Shown here: positions 37,754 to 48,120 of the stretch, in pieces
How positions within the stretch are numbered: position 1 is the first letter of the stretch
How the letters are laid out: each line of letters begins with the position of its first letter
From: Phenylobacterium kunshanense
GTDB taxonomy: Bacteria > Pseudomonadota > Alphaproteobacteria > Caulobacterales > Caulobacteraceae
Assembly (NCBI RefSeq): GCF_003254525.1
Contig: NZ_QFYS01000001.1
Location: 496,001 to 560,000, forward strand
Length of the DNA: 64,000 nt
Reading direction: 5' to 3'
The notes under the pieces: generated by a model
Told to the model about the DNA's origin: nothing
The model's database searches: none
The model's input: the letters and a program-made list of their open reading frames with translations, nothing else
Made by a program: the position numbers and the translations under genes

Positions 37754-40192
37754 CTAGAACCTGGTTGAAGTGGAGAACCGGAAGGTTTCTTCCTGATCGT
37801 AATCTTCCTTGGCCAAAACACGGCTGAAGTCGAACCGGATGGGACCCATCGGCGACTTCCAGAAGATGCTGAGGCCGGCCGAAGCGCGGAGCGACAGGTC
37901 GTCCCGGATGCAGGTGTTGCGCGTGCCGGGGACGGCGTAGTTGGGAACCGTCTGCGTGGGATCCGTCGGGCTGACGACCGTCGGGTTGACGCAGTCGACC
38001 TCGCCGACCTGATAGGTCTTGTCCTTCTTGTCGAGCTTGCCCAGCGTGCCGAAGTCGCTGAACAGGGCGGCCTTGATGCCGTACTGCTCCGGCAGGAACG
38101 TCGGCACCGTCAGCTCGACCGTACCAATGGCGTAGGCCTTGCCGCCCAGGGCGTCCGTCCGGCCGAAGCTGAGGTCGCGCGGACCGATGCCGGCAGTTTC
38201 GAAGCCCCGGAAGCTCAGGCCGCCCTTGTAGTAGCGGTCGTTGATCCGAACATTGTCGCCAGCCCAGCCCGTGACGTAGCCCGCGGACCCGGTCACCGAG
38301 AGGATGAAGTCCTTGGTGAACCCGTGGAACCACGCCGTCTCCAGGTCGGTGCGCACGTAGTTCACATCGCCGCCAAGACCCGCCACGTCCTGGTTGAAGT
38401 CGATGTAGAAGCCGCGCGTGGGGTTCAGATAGTCGTTGCGGCGGTCCAGGCGGGCGCCATAGCCCACCAGCGACGTCAGCCGCTTGCCGACCTGGCTGCA
38501 GAGCGACGTCGACAGCAGCGCGCCCTGGCTCGGGTCGCAGAACAGGTTGTCGATCTGGATGTCGTCCTGCCGCAGGGTGTAGCGGACCTGGCCCCGGCTA
38601 TCGATGCTCAGCGGGAACCCGGCCCGAAGGGTGATCCCATAGGTCTCGGTCTCGTAGGCCGAATACTCCGACAGGTCGTAGCGATAGCCGTACACATCGA
38701 TGCCGGCGGCGACATCCCGGTTCAGGAACCGCGGCTCGGTGAAGGAGAAGTCGAGCTGCTGCCGCAGCGAGCCCACCGAAATCCGCGCACGCACGTCCTG
38801 GCCGCGGCCACGGAAGTTGCGCTGCGAAATGCCCAGGTCCAGCACCAGTTGATCGACCGAGGAGTAGCCGGCGCTGAATGACAGCTCGCCCGTCGGCTGC
38901 TCTTCGACCTGCACCTGCAACGCGGTCCGGTCCGGCGCCGAGCCGGCGACCTCGGTGATGTCCACTTCCTTGAAGTAGCCCAGGGCCCGGATCTGGCGCT
39001 TGGACCGATCCACCAGTGCGCGATTGTAGGCGTCGCCCTCCACCACGCTCATCTCGCGGCGGATCACGTAGTCCAGCGTCTGGGTATTGCCCACGATGTC
39101 GATGCGATCGACGTAGACACGCGGCCCCTCGCGGACCTGGAAAGACACGTCCACGACGCCCTTGTCGCGGTCCGGCGTGTAGCGCGGACGCACGTCGACG
39201 AAGGCGAAGCCCGCCGCGCCGGCGGCGAAGGTCAGGGCGTCGGTCGCCTGCTCGATCGACTCGTCCTGATAGGTCTGGCCCGACCTGACCGGCACCAGCG
39301 CGGTCAGGACCTCCTTGTCGAGCTTCTGAAGCTCGGTCTCCACCTCGACCTTGCCGAACTTGTACCGCGGCCCTTCGTCGACGGTGTAGGTCACCACGAA
39401 GCCGTTCTTGTCCGGCGCCAGCTCGGCCACCGCGGAAGAGACGCGGAAGTCGTAGTAGCCGCGGTTGCGGTAGTGCTTGCGCAGCTGCTCCTTGTCGTAC
39501 TCCTGGCGGTCAGGGTCGAAGTTCGCCTGGGTCGCGAAGAATTTGTACCAGCGCGTCTCCTCGGTGACGATCACGTCGCGCAGGTCGTTGTCGGAGAACG
39601 CCTTGTTGCCGAGGAAATTGACCGAGAGGATGCCGCTCTTGGGGCCTTCGTCGACCTTGAAGATCAGGTCCACACGCTTCTGCGGGAGCTCGATGATCTG
39701 CGGCGTCACATTGGTCGAGATCCGGCCCGACCGACGATAGAGTTCTACGATCCGCTGAACGTCACCCTGCACCTTGGCGCGTGTGAAGATACCGCGCGGA
39801 CGAACCGTGACCTCGTCGCGGAGCTTGTCTTCCTTGAGCCCCTTGTTCCCCTCGAAGATCACCCGGTTGATGATCGGATTTTCCACGACGGTGACGATCA
39901 GGTCGCCGTTCTGGAAGTCCATCTTCACGTCCGAGAACAGGTCGGTGCGGAACAGGGCCTTGATCGCCAGGTCGAGGCGCGCCGCGTCCACGCTCTCCCC
40001 GGGCGCGACCGGCAGGTACGACACCACGGTCGACTGCTCGATCCGCTCGTTCCCCTGCACCAGGATGCGCTGGATGACACCACCCTGGAACTGCTGGGCG
40101 GACGCAACGCCGGGCGCGACGATGGCGGTCGAGCCCAGGAGCAGGGCAAGGCCGGTGGCAAGCGCGGCGCAGGGTACGCGGGTCATGAGCAT
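37754..40192 (-). CDS. bamA: Outer membrane assembly factor BamA
   Basis: An 812-residue Omp85 protein. A signal peptide (to about SAQ-QF) is followed by five POTRA domains (about 35-420; the first begins IQRILVQGNERIEQSTVVS) and a 16-strand barrel. The loop 6 motif reads GLSFRGFETAGIGPRD (canonical RGF) and the last residue is Phe in TSTRF, the outer-membrane sorting signal. It inserts beta-barrel proteins into the outer membrane. An alternative start two codons later is possible. It lies between rseP and ompH on one strand. Confidence 0.97.
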   Translation of the reverse strand: MLMTRVPCAALATGLALLLGSTAIVAPGVASAQQFQGGVIQRILVQGNERIEQSTVVSYLPVAPGESVDAARLDLAIKALFRTDLFSDVKMDFQNGDLIVTVVENPIINRVIFEGNKGLKEDKLRDEVTVRPRGIFTRAKVQGDVQRIVELYRRSGRISTNVTPQIIELPQKRVDLIFKVDEGPKSGILSVNFLGNKAFSDNDLRDVIVTEETRWYKFFATQANFDPDRQEYDKEQLRKHYRNRGYYDFRVSSAVAELAPDKNGFVVTYTVDEGPRYKFGKVEVETELQKLDKEVLTALVPVRSGQTYQDESIEQATDALTFAAGAAGFAFVDVRPRYTPDRDKGVVDVSFQVREGPRVYVDRIDIVGNTQTLDYVIRREMSVVEGDAYNRALVDRSKRQIRALGYFKEVDITEVAGSAPDRTALQVQVEEQPTGELSFSAGYSSVDQLVLDLGISQRNFRGRGQDVRARISVGSLRQQLDFSFTEPRFLNRDVAAGIDVYGYRYDLSEYSAYETETYGITLRAGFPLSIDSRGQVRYTLRQDDIQIDNLFCDPSQGALLSTSLCSQVGKRLTSLVGYGARLDRRNDYLNPTRGFYIDFNQDVAGLGGDVNYVRTDLETAWFHGFTKDFILSVTGSAGYVTGWAGDNVRINDRYYKGGLSFRGFETAGIGPRDLSFGRTDALGGKAYAIGTVELTVPTFLPEQYGIKAALFSDFGTLGKLDKKDKTYQVGEVDCVNPTVVSPTDPTQTVPNYAVPGTRNTCIRDDLSLRASAGLSIFWKSPMGPIRFDFSRVLAKEDYDQEETFRFSTSTRF

Positions 40193-40221
40193 CGAATCAG
40201 CCGTTTGAGGGACGAACGGGC

Positions 40222-41436
40222 CTAGGAGAATAGGCCGCCGAACAGATTGAACACACGCAGGCGCTGCAAATCGTTCCAGGTGGCGAACAACATCAATCCG
40301 AGAACGAGCGCAAGGCCCACCCTGTACCCTGCCACCTGAACCTTGGCGGCAAGAGGGCGGCGCGTGACCGCCTCATACGCGTAGAACATCAGGTGGCCGC
40401 CATCCAGGACCGGCACCGGCAGCAGGTTCATGAACCCGATGCTCACCGAGATCAGGGCCGCCAGTTGCAGCAGATGCAGGCCTGACCTGCCAAGCGTCTC
40501 GCCGAGGCTGGTCGAGCCCTCGGCGCCGAGCGCCGCCACCTTCCCCGTCACCGAGGCGATCCCGAGCGGTCCGCGCAGCTCGTCGGCATGGACCTGGCCG
40601 GTGATCATGCGGCCCAGATAGTAGACCGTGGTCTCCAGGGTCTTCCAGGTGCGCTCGGTCGCCCGCGCGACCGCCTCGACAGGATTGTAGCGGAGCTGGA
40701 CGTAGTCGCTCTCCTGCTGAGCCGGGATGATGCCCAGGCTCCCGAGACGCTGGCGACCGGCCACCGGGTCATCCGCCGTCCGCCAGGTCGGCGTCGCGGT
40801 CAGGACCACTTCGCTGCCGCCCCGATCGACGGTGAAGGTCATCGGGACGCCCGCGCGCACGCTCACCAGCTCCCGCACCTCGTCGAACCGGTCGATGTGG
40901 CGGCCGTTGGCCTCGACGATCAGGTCGCCCGGCCGGAAGCCGGCCGCCGCAGCCGCCGAATTCGGGACCACCTGGGCGATCTTGGGCGGCACCACCCATT
41001 CGCCGAACGCCATCAGAAGGCCCGCGAAGATCGCGATCGCCAGAGCGAAATTGGCGAACGGGCCCGCCGCCACGATGATCGCGCGCTGCCAGGTCGGCTT
41101 GAAGTGGAAGTAGCGGTCGATCTCCGCGCTCCGTCCCTCCGCCACCAGCTTGCGGCGCATGGCGGCCAGGTCGTCGGCGTCGGGGATCGAGGCGGCGTTC
41201 TCGTCACCGGAGAAGCGGACATAGCCGCCGATCGGCGCCCAGCCGATGCGCCATTCGACGCCGGCCTTGTCTGTCCAGGCCGCGATCGCCTTGCCGAACC
41301 CGATCGAGAAGCGGTCGATCTTGGTGCCCAGGGCCTTGGCCGCCAGGAAGTGTCCGAGCTCGTGCACCGTCACGACCACGCCCAGCACAAGGACGAAGGA
41401 CAGGAGGGTGACGAAGAGACCCTGGATCATCTGCAT
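40222..41436 (-). CDS. rseP: Site-2 intramembrane metalloprotease RseP
   Basis: A 404-residue zinc metalloprotease with the HELGH active site at 25-29 (VVTVHELGHFLAAKALG) inside the first membrane helix. A PDZ domain lies at about 140-230 (IAQVVPNSAAAAAGFRPGDLIVE), and the second metal-ligand motif is NLLPVPVLDGGHLMFY. It cleaves membrane anchors such as anti-sigma factors after a first cut by another protease. It lies between dxr and bamA in the conserved cluster. Confidence 0.96.
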   Translation of the reverse strand: MQMIQGLFVTLLSFVLVLGVVVTVHELGHFLAAKALGTKIDRFSIGFGKAIAAWTDKAGVEWRIGWAPIGGYVRFSGDENAASIPDADDLAAMRRKLVAEGRSAEIDRYFHFKPTWQRAIIVAAGPFANFALAIAIFAGLLMAFGEWVVPPKIAQVVPNSAAAAAGFRPGDLIVEANGRHIDRFDEVRELVSVRAGVPMTFTVDRGGSEVVLTATPTWRTADDPVAGRQRLGSLGIIPAQQESDYVQLRYNPVEAVARATERTWKTLETTVYYLGRMITGQVHADELRGPLGIASVTGKVAALGAEGSTSLGETLGRSGLHLLQLAALISVSIGFMNLLPVPVLDGGHLMFYAYEAVTRRPLAAKVQVAGYRVGLALVLGLMLFATWNDLQRLRVFNLFGGLFS

Positions 41437-41453
41437 GGGGACGGCCTACTCCA

Positions 41454-42647
41454 TCAGGCGGCGCAAAGGCCGGTCACGACCTGGTCTGCGACACGGCGGG
41501 CCGCCGCATCGGTTTCGCGCGCAGTCTCCACCGCGTCGCCGTCGGTGAAATCCATGGCCGTTTCGCGGCCCATGCGCTCGAGAGTCTCCGCGACCACGTT
41601 CGGGATATCGAGAAAGCCGATCCGGCGGTCAAGGAAGGCGGCCACGGCGCGCTCGTTGGCCGCATTCATTGCGGCGGGCGCGCGGCCGCCCGCCGCCAGC
41701 GCCTGCTTGGCGATAGCCAGGGCCGGGAACCGCTCCGGATCCGGAGCCTGGAAGGTCAACGGGCCCGCCGACACCAGGTCCAGCTTCGGCGCCGGCCAGG
41801 GTAGCCGGTCGGGCCACGCGAAGGCGCACGCGATCGGCGGCCGCATGTCCGGCGGGCCGAGCTGCGCCAGCGTGGAGCCGTCGGCGTACTCCACCAGGCT
41901 GTGGATAATCTGCTGCGGATGGACCAGGACTTCGATGCGCTCGGCCGGCATGGAGAACAGGTAGGCGGCCTCGATCACCTCGAGGCCCTTGTTCATCATC
42001 GTCGCGGAATCGATCGAAATCTTGGCGCCCATCGAAAAGTTCGGATGCGCCAGCGCCCGCTCCGGCGTCGCCGCGGCCATCTCCTCGCGCGTCGCATTCC
42101 GGAACGGCCCGCCCGACGAGGTGAGGATGAGCCGCGACACCGTGCCGGCCACTTCCGGATCCAGCACCTGGAAGATGGCCGAATGCTCGGAGTCGACCGG
42201 GATGATCGCCCCGCCCGCCATCTTCGCCCGGCGGAGGAGCGAAGGACCGGCGCAGACGAGGCTCTCCTTGTTGGCGAGCGCGATCACCGCCCCCGCCTTC
42301 GCCGCCGCCAGGGTGGGCGCGAGCCCCGCGAAGCCGACGATGGCCGACATCACCCACTGGGCGTCCGCGCCGGCCACGTCGACGATGGCCTGGGCTCCTG
42401 CCGCGGTCCGGATCCCCGACCCGGCAAGCCGCTCGCGCAGTTCGGGCAGCGCCTTTTCGTCCTCGATCACCGCCACCTGCGGACGCCAGCGCAGCGCCTG
42501 CTCCGCCAGGCGCGCGGCGTTGCGGCCCGCCGTCAGGCCGACCATCTCGACCTCGACCCCCGCCTGCTCGAACAGGTCCAGCGTCGAGACGCCGATCGAG
42601 CCCGTCGAGCCCAGGACACTCACCTTGCGCGGCAGGTTCAATGCCAT
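41454..42647 (-). CDS. dxr: 1-deoxy-D-xylulose 5-phosphate reductoisomerase
   Basis: A 397-residue NADPH enzyme, second step of the MEP isoprenoid pathway. It begins with the nucleotide-binding [20 protein letters not shown], with [19 protein letters not shown] in the middle, metal/substrate motifs [10 protein letters not shown] and [12 protein letters not shown] (catalytic loop), and [15 protein letters not shown]. The start ATG at 42647 overlaps the cdsA end by ten bases. Its product feeds the undecaprenyl pathway of uppS in the same cluster. Confidence 0.97.
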   Translation of the reverse strand: MALNLPRKVSVLGSTGSIGVSTLDLFEQAGVEVEMVGLTAGRNAARLAEQALRWRPQVAVIEDEKALPELRERLAGSGIRTAAGAQAIVDVAGADAQWVMSAIVGFAGLAPTLAAAKAGAVIALANKESLVCAGPSLLRRAKMAGGAIIPVDSEHSAIFQVLDPEVAGTVSRLILTSSGGPFRNATREEMAAATPERALAHPNFSMGAKISIDSATMMNKGLEVIEAAYLFSMPAERIEVLVHPQQIIHSLVEYADGSTLAQLGPPDMRPPIACAFAWPDRLPWPAPKLDLVSAGPLTFQAPDPERFPALAIAKQALAAGGRAPAAMNAANERAVAAFLDRRIGFLDIPNVVAETLERMGRETAMDFTDGDAVETARETDAAARRVADQVVTGLCAA

Positions 42648-43462
42648 CCCCACTGATTGGCGAGCCGGGCGGCGGCCATCACCACGACTGCAAACATCAG
42701 GCCATCGACCCGGTCCAGGAGCCCGCCGTGGCCGGGAATCAGGTCGCCCGAGTCCTTGACGCCGAACCGCCGCTTGATGGCCGACTCCCAGAGGTCTCCC
42801 GCCATGGTGGCGAGGCCGACCGCGAAGCCGATGAACGCCGCGGCCAGCAGGTTCAGCCGGAACGCAGGCAGCGACGCCATGATCGCCCCGACGGCCGTTG
42901 CGGCGGCCAGTCCGCCGACGAACCCGGACCATGTCTTGTTCGGCGAGAACCGCGGCCACAACTTGGGGCCCTTCAAGGTGCTGCCCACCGCAAAGGCGCC
43001 GATGTCCGCGGCCCAGGTCGCCGCGAAGAGCATCATCATCCACCAGGCCCCCTGGTCCGTCTGGCGCAGCCAGACCAGGCACAGCGCCGCGGGGGCGATG
43101 TAGAGCACCCCGAAAGCCGCGTCCGTGGGTCGCTCGGCGACTCCGCGCGCCACCACGGCGGCGCCCGCCGCGGTCAGGCCGATGGCGCCCCAGGCCCAGC
43201 CATAGTCGCCGCGATAGCCGATGAACACCGAGATGAGCACCGCCGCCGCCACCACGGCCGCGACCCGGGTCGGCGCGACCGGCGCGGTCATGCCGCCCCA
43301 CTCGATCGCGAGCAGCGCCACCCCGATGGCGATGAGGACGAGATAGGGCCAACCGCCGAACCAGGCGGCCGCCAGCGCGGCAGGCCCGATCACCGCGGCC
43401 GACGCCACGCGCAGGCCGAGGTTGGACCAGTCGAACCGCTTAACCGGCGGCGAGGACGTCAT
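42638..43462 (-). CDS. cdsA: Phosphatidate cytidylyltransferase
   Basis: A 274-residue polytopic membrane enzyme that makes CDP-diacylglycerol. The family signature is intact near the C-terminus: [20 protein letters not shown] followed by GLLDRVDG. About seven membrane helices precede it. The start is placed at ATG 43462 ([12 protein letters not shown]), overlapping uppS by 23 bases; another ATG lies at 43480 and would lengthen the protein by six residues. Neither has a strong ribosome site. Confidence 0.95.
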   Translation of the reverse strand: MTSSPPVKRFDWSNLGLRVASAAVIGPAALAAAWFGGWPYLVLIAIGVALLAIEWGGMTAPVAPTRVAAVVAAAVLISVFIGYRGDYGWAWGAIGLTAAGAAVVARGVAERPTDAAFGVLYIAPAALCLVWLRQTDQGAWWMMMLFAATWAADIGAFAVGSTLKGPKLWPRFSPNKTWSGFVGGLAAATAVGAIMASLPAFRLNLLAAAFIGFAVGLATMAGDLWESAIKRRFGVKDSGDLIPGHGGLLDRVDGLMFAVVVMAAARLANQWGWH

Positions 43463-44210
43463 CGGCCACAATTGCGCCATAGCGCCGATCCCGCCCTGCG
43501 AACTCGGCGAGCGCGGCCCTGAGGTGCTCTTCGCCGTAGTCGGGCCACAGGACGTCCTGGAACACGAGCTCCGCGTAGGCCGCCTCCCAGAGGAGGAAGT
43601 TCGAGAGGCGCTGTTCGCCGGAGGGGCGAACAATCAGGTCGGGCGGCGGCGCGTCGGCCGTGGCCAGGAAACTGCCGAACAGAGCCTCGTCCAGGTCTTC
43701 CGGCCGGCGTCGCCCGGCGGCGACGTCCTCGGCGAACCGCCGCGCGGCGTCGGTGATGTCGCCCTGCGCTCCGTAGTTGAAGGCGATGTTGAGATTGAAG
43801 CGGCTGTTGTGGGCCGTCCGGGCCTGAGCGTTCTCCACCAGGCGGACCAGCTCCTTCGAGAGCCCCTCGCGGCGACCGATCACCCGCACGCGCACGCCTT
43901 CGCGCTCCAGCCGCCCGAGATCGCTCTCGAAGTAGCGCTTCGGCAGCGCCATCAGCTCGGCGACTTCCGCCGCCGGCCGGCTCCAGTTCTCGGTCGAGAA
44001 GCCGAAGACCGTCAGCCACCCGATCCCAAGACCCGGCGCCGCCGATACCGTCCGGCGAAGCGCCTCGACCCCGGCGCGATGCCCCAACGGCCGCGGCAAG
44101 CCTCGCTGCTTCGCCCAGCGACCATTGCCGTCCATGACAATGGCCACATGGAGCGGCCGGACGGTCCCTTCGGGAGCGCCCGCATTCGGCGACGTGTCGG
44201 CGGCGGCCAT
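43440..44210 (-). CDS. uppS: Undecaprenyl diphosphate synthase
   Basis: A 256-residue cis-prenyltransferase. It shows the catalytic Asp motif HVAIVMDGNGRWAKQRGLPR followed by GHRAGVEALRR, the FSTENWSRP segment and the isopentenyl diphosphate site IVRPSGEQRLSNFLLWE. It makes the C55 lipid carrier used for peptidoglycan and other glycans. The start is ATG 44210, 26 bases after the frr stop. Part of the run frr-uppS-cdsA-dxr. Confidence 0.97.
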   Translation of the reverse strand: MAAADTSPNAGAPEGTVRPLHVAIVMDGNGRWAKQRGLPRPLGHRAGVEALRRTVSAAPGLGIGWLTVFGFSTENWSRPAAEVAELMALPKRYFESDLGRLEREGVRVRVIGRREGLSKELVRLVENAQARTAHNSRFNLNIAFNYGAQGDITDAARRFAEDVAAGRRRPEDLDEALFGSFLATADAPPPDLIVRPSGEQRLSNFLLWEAAYAELVFQDVLWPDYGEEHLRAALAEFAGRDRRYGAIVADDVLAAG

Positions 44211-44236
44211 GGAGGGAACGCGATCCTGTACGGGGC

Positions 44237-44803
44237 TCAGACCTGCATGATCTCTTGTTCTTTTGTTTTCAAGGCTTCGTCGATGCGCTTGATGGCTTCG
44301 TCGGTGATCTTCTGCACCTCGCCCTCGAAACGCTTCTCCTCGTCCTGGCTGATGACGCCGTCCTTCTGGGCCTTGCGGCTGTCGTCATTGGCGTCACGCC
44401 GGATATTGCGCACCGCGACCCGCTGCTGTTCCGCGTACTTTCCGGCGAGCTTGGCCAGGTCCTTCCGGCGCTCCTCGGTGAGCGGCGGGATCGGCAGACG
44501 GAGGGTCTGGCCGTCCACGACCGGGTTCAGGCCCAGGTCCGAGGCGCGGATCGCCTTTTCCACCGAGACCACCAGGCCACGGTCCCAGACGCTGATGGTG
44601 ATCATCCGCGGTTCCGGCACGCTGATCGCGCCTACCTGGTTCAGCGGAGTCGAGGCCCCGTAGGCGTCTACATGGATCTGGTCCAGCAGGCTGGCCGAGG
44701 CCCGCCCGGTGCGAAGCGAGCCGAACTCGTCCTTCAGCGCTGCGACGGCCTTGTCCATGCGGTCCTTGTACTTCGAGAGCACAGGCTTTTCGGTCGTGGC
44801 CAT
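44237..44803 (-). CDS. frr: Ribosome recycling factor
   Basis: A 188-residue protein, helical with [17 protein letters not shown] at the N-terminus, the [24 protein letters not shown] domain and [21 protein letters not shown]. It splits post-termination ribosomes with EF-G. It lies 44 bases after pyrH on the same strand, the near-universal rpsB-tsf-pyrH-frr order. Confidence 0.97.
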   Translation of the reverse strand: MATTEKPVLSKYKDRMDKAVAALKDEFGSLRTGRASASLLDQIHVDAYGASTPLNQVGAISVPEPRMITISVWDRGLVVSVEKAIRASDLGLNPVVDGQTLRLPIPPLTEERRKDLAKLAGKYAEQQRVAVRNIRRDANDDSRKAQKDGVISQDEEKRFEGEVQKITDEAIKRIDEALKTKEQEIMQV

Positions 44804-44847
44804 GGAGGCGTCTCCGTCCTTCGTCGTCTTGAACTGGATACTAGGGC

Positions 44848-45585
44848 TCAGGCGATGGTCGTGAAGACCCCTTCGCCGTTCAGCACCTTCAGCAGGTTGC
44901 CGCGCTCGCGGATGTTGAACACCACGATGGGGATATGGTTCTCGCGCATGAGGCTCACGGCCGAGGCGTCCATCACCTTCAGGTTCCTGGACAGCACCTC
45001 GTGGTAGCTCAGCGCCTCATAGCGTTCGGCCTTCGGGTCCTTCTTCGGGTCGGCCGTGTAGACGCCGTCCACGCTGGTGCCCTTGAGCAGGGCCTCGCAG
45101 CCCATCTCGGCCGCGCGCAGGGCCGCCCCCGAGTCGGTGGTGAAGAACGGCGCGCCGACGCCGGCGGCGAAGATCACCACCCTGCCCTTCTCCAGGTGCC
45201 GCAGGGCCCGGCGGCGGATGTACGGCTCGCACACCGCTTCCATCGGGATGGCCGACTGCACCCGGGTGTAGACGCCGAGCTTCTCCAGCGAAGCCTGCAG
45301 GGCCAGGGCGTTCATCACCGTGGCCAGCATGCCCATGTAGTCGGCGCTGGCCCGTTCCATACCGGCCTCGGCCAGGGCCGCGCCGCGGAAGATGTTGCCA
45401 CCGCCGACCACCACGCAGACCTCGACGCCCGCCTTGGCGACCTGGGCGATCTCCTCGCTCACTGCGCCAAGCGTCTTGGGATCGATGCCGAAACTGTCCC
45501 CGCCGACGCCCGCCTCGCCCGAGAGCTTCAGGAGGATGCGTTTGTAGCGCGGTCCCGAAACGTCTGAAGGGGCGGCATCGGCCAT
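44848..45585 (-). CDS. pyrH: Uridylate kinase
   Basis: A 245-residue UMP kinase of the amino-acid kinase fold. Conserved parts are [47 protein letters not shown] and the acceptor region [20 protein letters not shown] followed by [17 protein letters not shown]. The start [11 protein letters not shown] (45585) was chosen over a longer frame to 45624, whose first part overlaps the hairpin downstream of tsf. Followed by frr. Confidence 0.97.
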   Translation of the reverse strand: MADAAPSDVSGPRYKRILLKLSGEAGVGGDSFGIDPKTLGAVSEEIAQVAKAGVEVCVVVGGGNIFRGAALAEAGMERASADYMGMLATVMNALALQASLEKLGVYTRVQSAIPMEAVCEPYIRRRALRHLEKGRVVIFAAGVGAPFFTTDSGAALRAAEMGCEALLKGTSVDGVYTADPKKDPKAERYEALSYHEVLSRNLKVMDASAVSLMRENHIPIVVFNIRERGNLLKVLNGEGVFTTIA

Positions 45586-45623
45586 GGGCGGGAATCCTCG
45601 CGAAATCGACGGAACATACAGCA

Positions 45624-45656
45624 AGGGCGCGACGCGTCGAACGCGTCGCGCCCTCT
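45624..45656 (-). terminator. Long hairpin between tsf and pyrH
   Basis: A perfect 13-base stem with a 3-base loop (GGGCGCGACGCGT at 45625-45637, ACGCGTCGCGCCC at 45641-45653). It lies 20-odd bases beyond the tsf stop. On the minus strand the tail is only TTGCTGTATGTT, whereas the plus side has TCTTTTA. It probably attenuates or protects the tsf message rather than fully terminating. Confidence 0.6.
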
Positions 45657-45675
45657 TTTAGTCAGGCCGCGGGGC

Positions 45676-46617
45676 TCAGCCCTGGCCGGTCATCGAAGCG
45701 ACCTCGGCGGCGAAGTCGCCTTCGGGGGCCTTCTCGACGCCTTCGCCCAGGGCGAAGCGCACGAAGCCCTTCAGCACGACCGGCGAGCCGGTTTCCTTGG
45801 CGGTCTCGGCGACCAGTTGCTCGATCGTCTGGTCCGGGTTCATGACGAAGGGCTGCGCCAGGAGCACGACCTCTTCCTGCCACTTCCGGATCCGGCCCTC
45901 GACCATCTTCTCGGCGATTTCCTTCGGCTTGCCCGACTCCATCGCCATCTGGACCTGGATCTCGCGCTCCTTGGCGACCACGGCCGGGTCGAGTTCGGCG
46001 GCGGTGAGGGCCAGCGGCGGGGTCGGCGTGCCGGCCACGTGCAGGGCGATGCGGCGCGCCACTTCGGCCAGGGCCGACTGGTCGCCGGCGCCTTCCAGCG
46101 CCACCAGCACCGCGAGCTTGGCCACGTCGTCGCCCTGCTTGTTGTGCAGGTACAGCGACACGGCGCCTTGGCCGACCGACAGCTTGGCCGCGCGGCGCAG
46201 CTGCATGTTTTCGCCGATGGTCGCGATCAGGTTGGTGACCGCGTCCTGGACGGTCTCACCCTTGGCGGTCTTGGCGGCGCGGATCGCCTCGACGTCGCCG
46301 TCGACCGTCAGCGCCACGTTCGCGAACTCGCGGGCCGCCGACTGGAACGTGTCGTTCTTGGCCACGAAATCGGTCTCGGCGTTCAGCTCGACCAGCACGC
46401 CGGTCTTGCCGTCGGTGGCGATCTTGCCGGCGACCAGGCCTTCCGCCGCGGCGCGGTCGGCCTTCTTGGCGGCCTTGGCCAGACCCTTGGTCCGCAGCCA
46501 GTCCATCGACGCCTCGACGTCGCCGTTGTTCTCCTGCAGCGCCTTCTTGCAGTCCATCATGCCGGCGCCGGATTTTTCGCGCAGGTCCTTGACCAGCGCA
46601 GCGGTGATTTCCGCCAT
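45676..46617 (-). CDS. tsf: Elongation factor Ts
   Basis: A 313-residue nucleotide exchange factor for EF-Tu. The start [20 protein letters not shown] with the motif [14 protein letters not shown] marks the N-terminal UBA-like domain. Two core subdomains follow with [12 protein letters not shown]. The start at 46617 is preceded by GAAGGAG; the longer frame to 46647 is rejected. It is 99 bases downstream of rpsB and separated from pyrH by a long hairpin. Confidence 0.97.
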   Translation of the reverse strand: MAEITAALVKDLREKSGAGMMDCKKALQENNGDVEASMDWLRTKGLAKAAKKADRAAAEGLVAGKIATDGKTGVLVELNAETDFVAKNDTFQSAAREFANVALTVDGDVEAIRAAKTAKGETVQDAVTNLIATIGENMQLRRAAKLSVGQGAVSLYLHNKQGDDVAKLAVLVALEGAGDQSALAEVARRIALHVAGTPTPPLALTAAELDPAVVAKEREIQVQMAMESGKPKEIAEKMVEGRIRKWQEEVVLLAQPFVMNPDQTIEQLVAETAKETGSPVVLKGFVRFALGEGVEKAPEGDFAAEVASMTGQG

Positions 46618-46716
46618 GGTCAGCTCCTTCAAAGCTCGTTGAATCACGACAGACCCTCTCGTGAGGGCCCGTCGTCACGGTTTCATGTCAGCCCGGCGCG
46701 GAGGCGCCTGACCGGA

Positions 46717-47532
46717 TTACTGCTCGCTCGCCGCGTCCGCAGCTTCAGCCGTCGAGGCGTCCGCGGCGGGGGTATCCAGTTCGCGAGCCAGCGTCGGCTC
46801 GACCGGCGCTTCCGAGGCGCCCAGGTCGACGCCCGAGGCCGCCTGGCCAGCCGCGAGGCCGTCCAGGATCGCGTCGGCCATCAGGTCGCAGTAGAGCTGG
46901 ATGGCGCGCGCGGCGTCGTCGTTGCCGGGGATCGGATAGGTGATGCCATCCGGATTGCAGTTCGTGTCCAGGATGGCGATCACCGGGATGTTCAGCTTGC
47001 GGGCTTCCTGGATCGCGATCGCTTCCTTGTTGGTGTCGATCACGAACATCAGGTCGGGGATCCCGCCCATGTCCTTGATCCCGCCCAGGCTGAGCTCCAG
47101 CTTGTCGCGCTCGCGGGTCAGGGTCAGCAGCTCCTTCTTGGAGCGGCCTTGGCCTTCGCCCGAAACCACGCCGTCCAGCTCGCGCAGGCGGGCGATCGAG
47201 CCCGACACGGTGCGCCAGTTGGTGAGCGTGCCGCCCAGCCAGCGGTGGTTCACGTAGTACTGGGCGCAGCGCTTCGCGGCCGTGGCGATCGGCTCGGAGG
47301 CCTGGCGCTTGGTGCCGACGAACAGGATGCGGCCGCCGCCGGCGGCGACTTCACGCACCTTCACCAGGGCCTGGTGCAGCAGCGGGATCGACTGCGACAG
47401 GTCGATGATGTGGATGTTGGAGCGCGAGCCGAAGATGTACTTGTCCATCTTCGGGTTCCAGCGGTGCGTCTGGTGGCCGAAGTGGGCGCCGGCTTCCAGC
47501 ATCTGGCGCATGGAGAATTCAGGCAGAGCCAT
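46717..47532 (-). CDS. rpsB: 30S ribosomal protein S2
   Basis: A 271-residue protein: [20 protein letters not shown] start, [40 protein letters not shown], and a C-terminal acidic/Ala tail ([18 protein letters not shown]) longer than in E. coli. It binds the 30S head late in assembly. The start is ATG 47532. The 165-base upstream region up to a small exported gene carries several hairpins and is probably its leader. Confidence 0.97.
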   Translation of the reverse strand: MALPEFSMRQMLEAGAHFGHQTHRWNPKMDKYIFGSRSNIHIIDLSQSIPLLHQALVKVREVAAGGGRILFVGTKRQASEPIATAAKRCAQYYVNHRWLGGTLTNWRTVSGSIARLRELDGVVSGEGQGRSKKELLTLTRERDKLELSLGGIKDMGGIPDLMFVIDTNKEAIAIQEARKLNIPVIAILDTNCNPDGITYPIPGNDDAARAIQLYCDLMADAILDGLAAGQAASGVDLGASEAPVEPTLARELDTPAADASTAEAADAASEQ

Positions 47533-47690
47533 CGTCTGTATCTCGTCTTTCTTCCGGTTGGACCGCCGCGGGCAAACCCTCCGAAGAGGACCGGAACGCA
47601 CCCGGTCGGGATGTCTCCCCGACCAAGCCGCACACCCGCGTGTGGATTGGAGCGGCGCATGTAGTTGGAATGCGCCGGAAAATCAAGCCG
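47533..47690 (-). promoter_or_regulatory. rpsB leader with hairpins
   Basis: On the minus strand this leader contains a CACAC-GCGG-GTGTG hairpin (about 47630-47643) and a GGTCGGG/CCCGACC hairpin (about 47602-47625) within 100 bases of the rpsB start. S2 genes are known to be autoregulated by leader structures in other bacteria; whether these hairpins do so here is inference. A possible -35 TTGATT lies near the upstream end but no convincing -10 is seen. Confidence 0.4.
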
Positions 47691-47697
47691 GCTGAAG

Positions 47698-48003
47698 CTA
47701 CGGCTTCTTCCGGGAGTCCGGCCCGAACACGCTGTTGGGCTTGTAGGGCTGATACGGCTTGAAAGGCTCGGCCTTGGGCGCCGACGGCGGGCTGTAGATG
47801 CGAGCGGTGGATGCGCCCCCGTTCGCCGATGACGGCGAGGCGACCGGCGCGCCATAGCCTGGTGATGGCTTCCACGCCGCCGGCGGCTTCGCGCCGCCCG
47901 TCCCCCACGTCCCATTCGGTTTGGAGACGCCGAACGTCCCCTCGGCGGCGGCTGGCGCAGGGCCAAGGGCCAGGGCGGCAAGCAGCAGGATCTCGCGTCT
48001 CAT
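47698..48003 (-). CDS. Small exported Pro/Ser-rich protein of unknown function
   Basis: A 101-residue protein with a clear signal peptide (MRREILLLAALALGPAPAAA, cleavage before EGTFG) and a low-complexity mature part rich in Pro, Ser, Gly and Lys (GYGAPVASPSSANGG, KPYQPYKPNSVFGPDSRKKP). No domain is recognised. The ATG at 48003 is preceded by GAGGA; a longer frame to 48042 is less likely. It lies between dnaE and rpsB on the same strand. Confidence 0.72.
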   Translation of the reverse strand: MRREILLLAALALGPAPAAAEGTFGVSKPNGTWGTGGAKPPAAWKPSPGYGAPVASPSSANGGASTARIYSPPSAPKAEPFKPYQPYKPNSVFGPDSRKKP

Positions 48004-48120
48004 CGCATTTCCTCGCGTTTTCCGCCCGTTCTTATCGCGCACAACCTTTACGATACTTCAACGCGTCCGGCCCCGCGGTCGATCTTCTCCGCCAAGGCTG
48101 TCTCCGCCGCGTGCGGCGCG

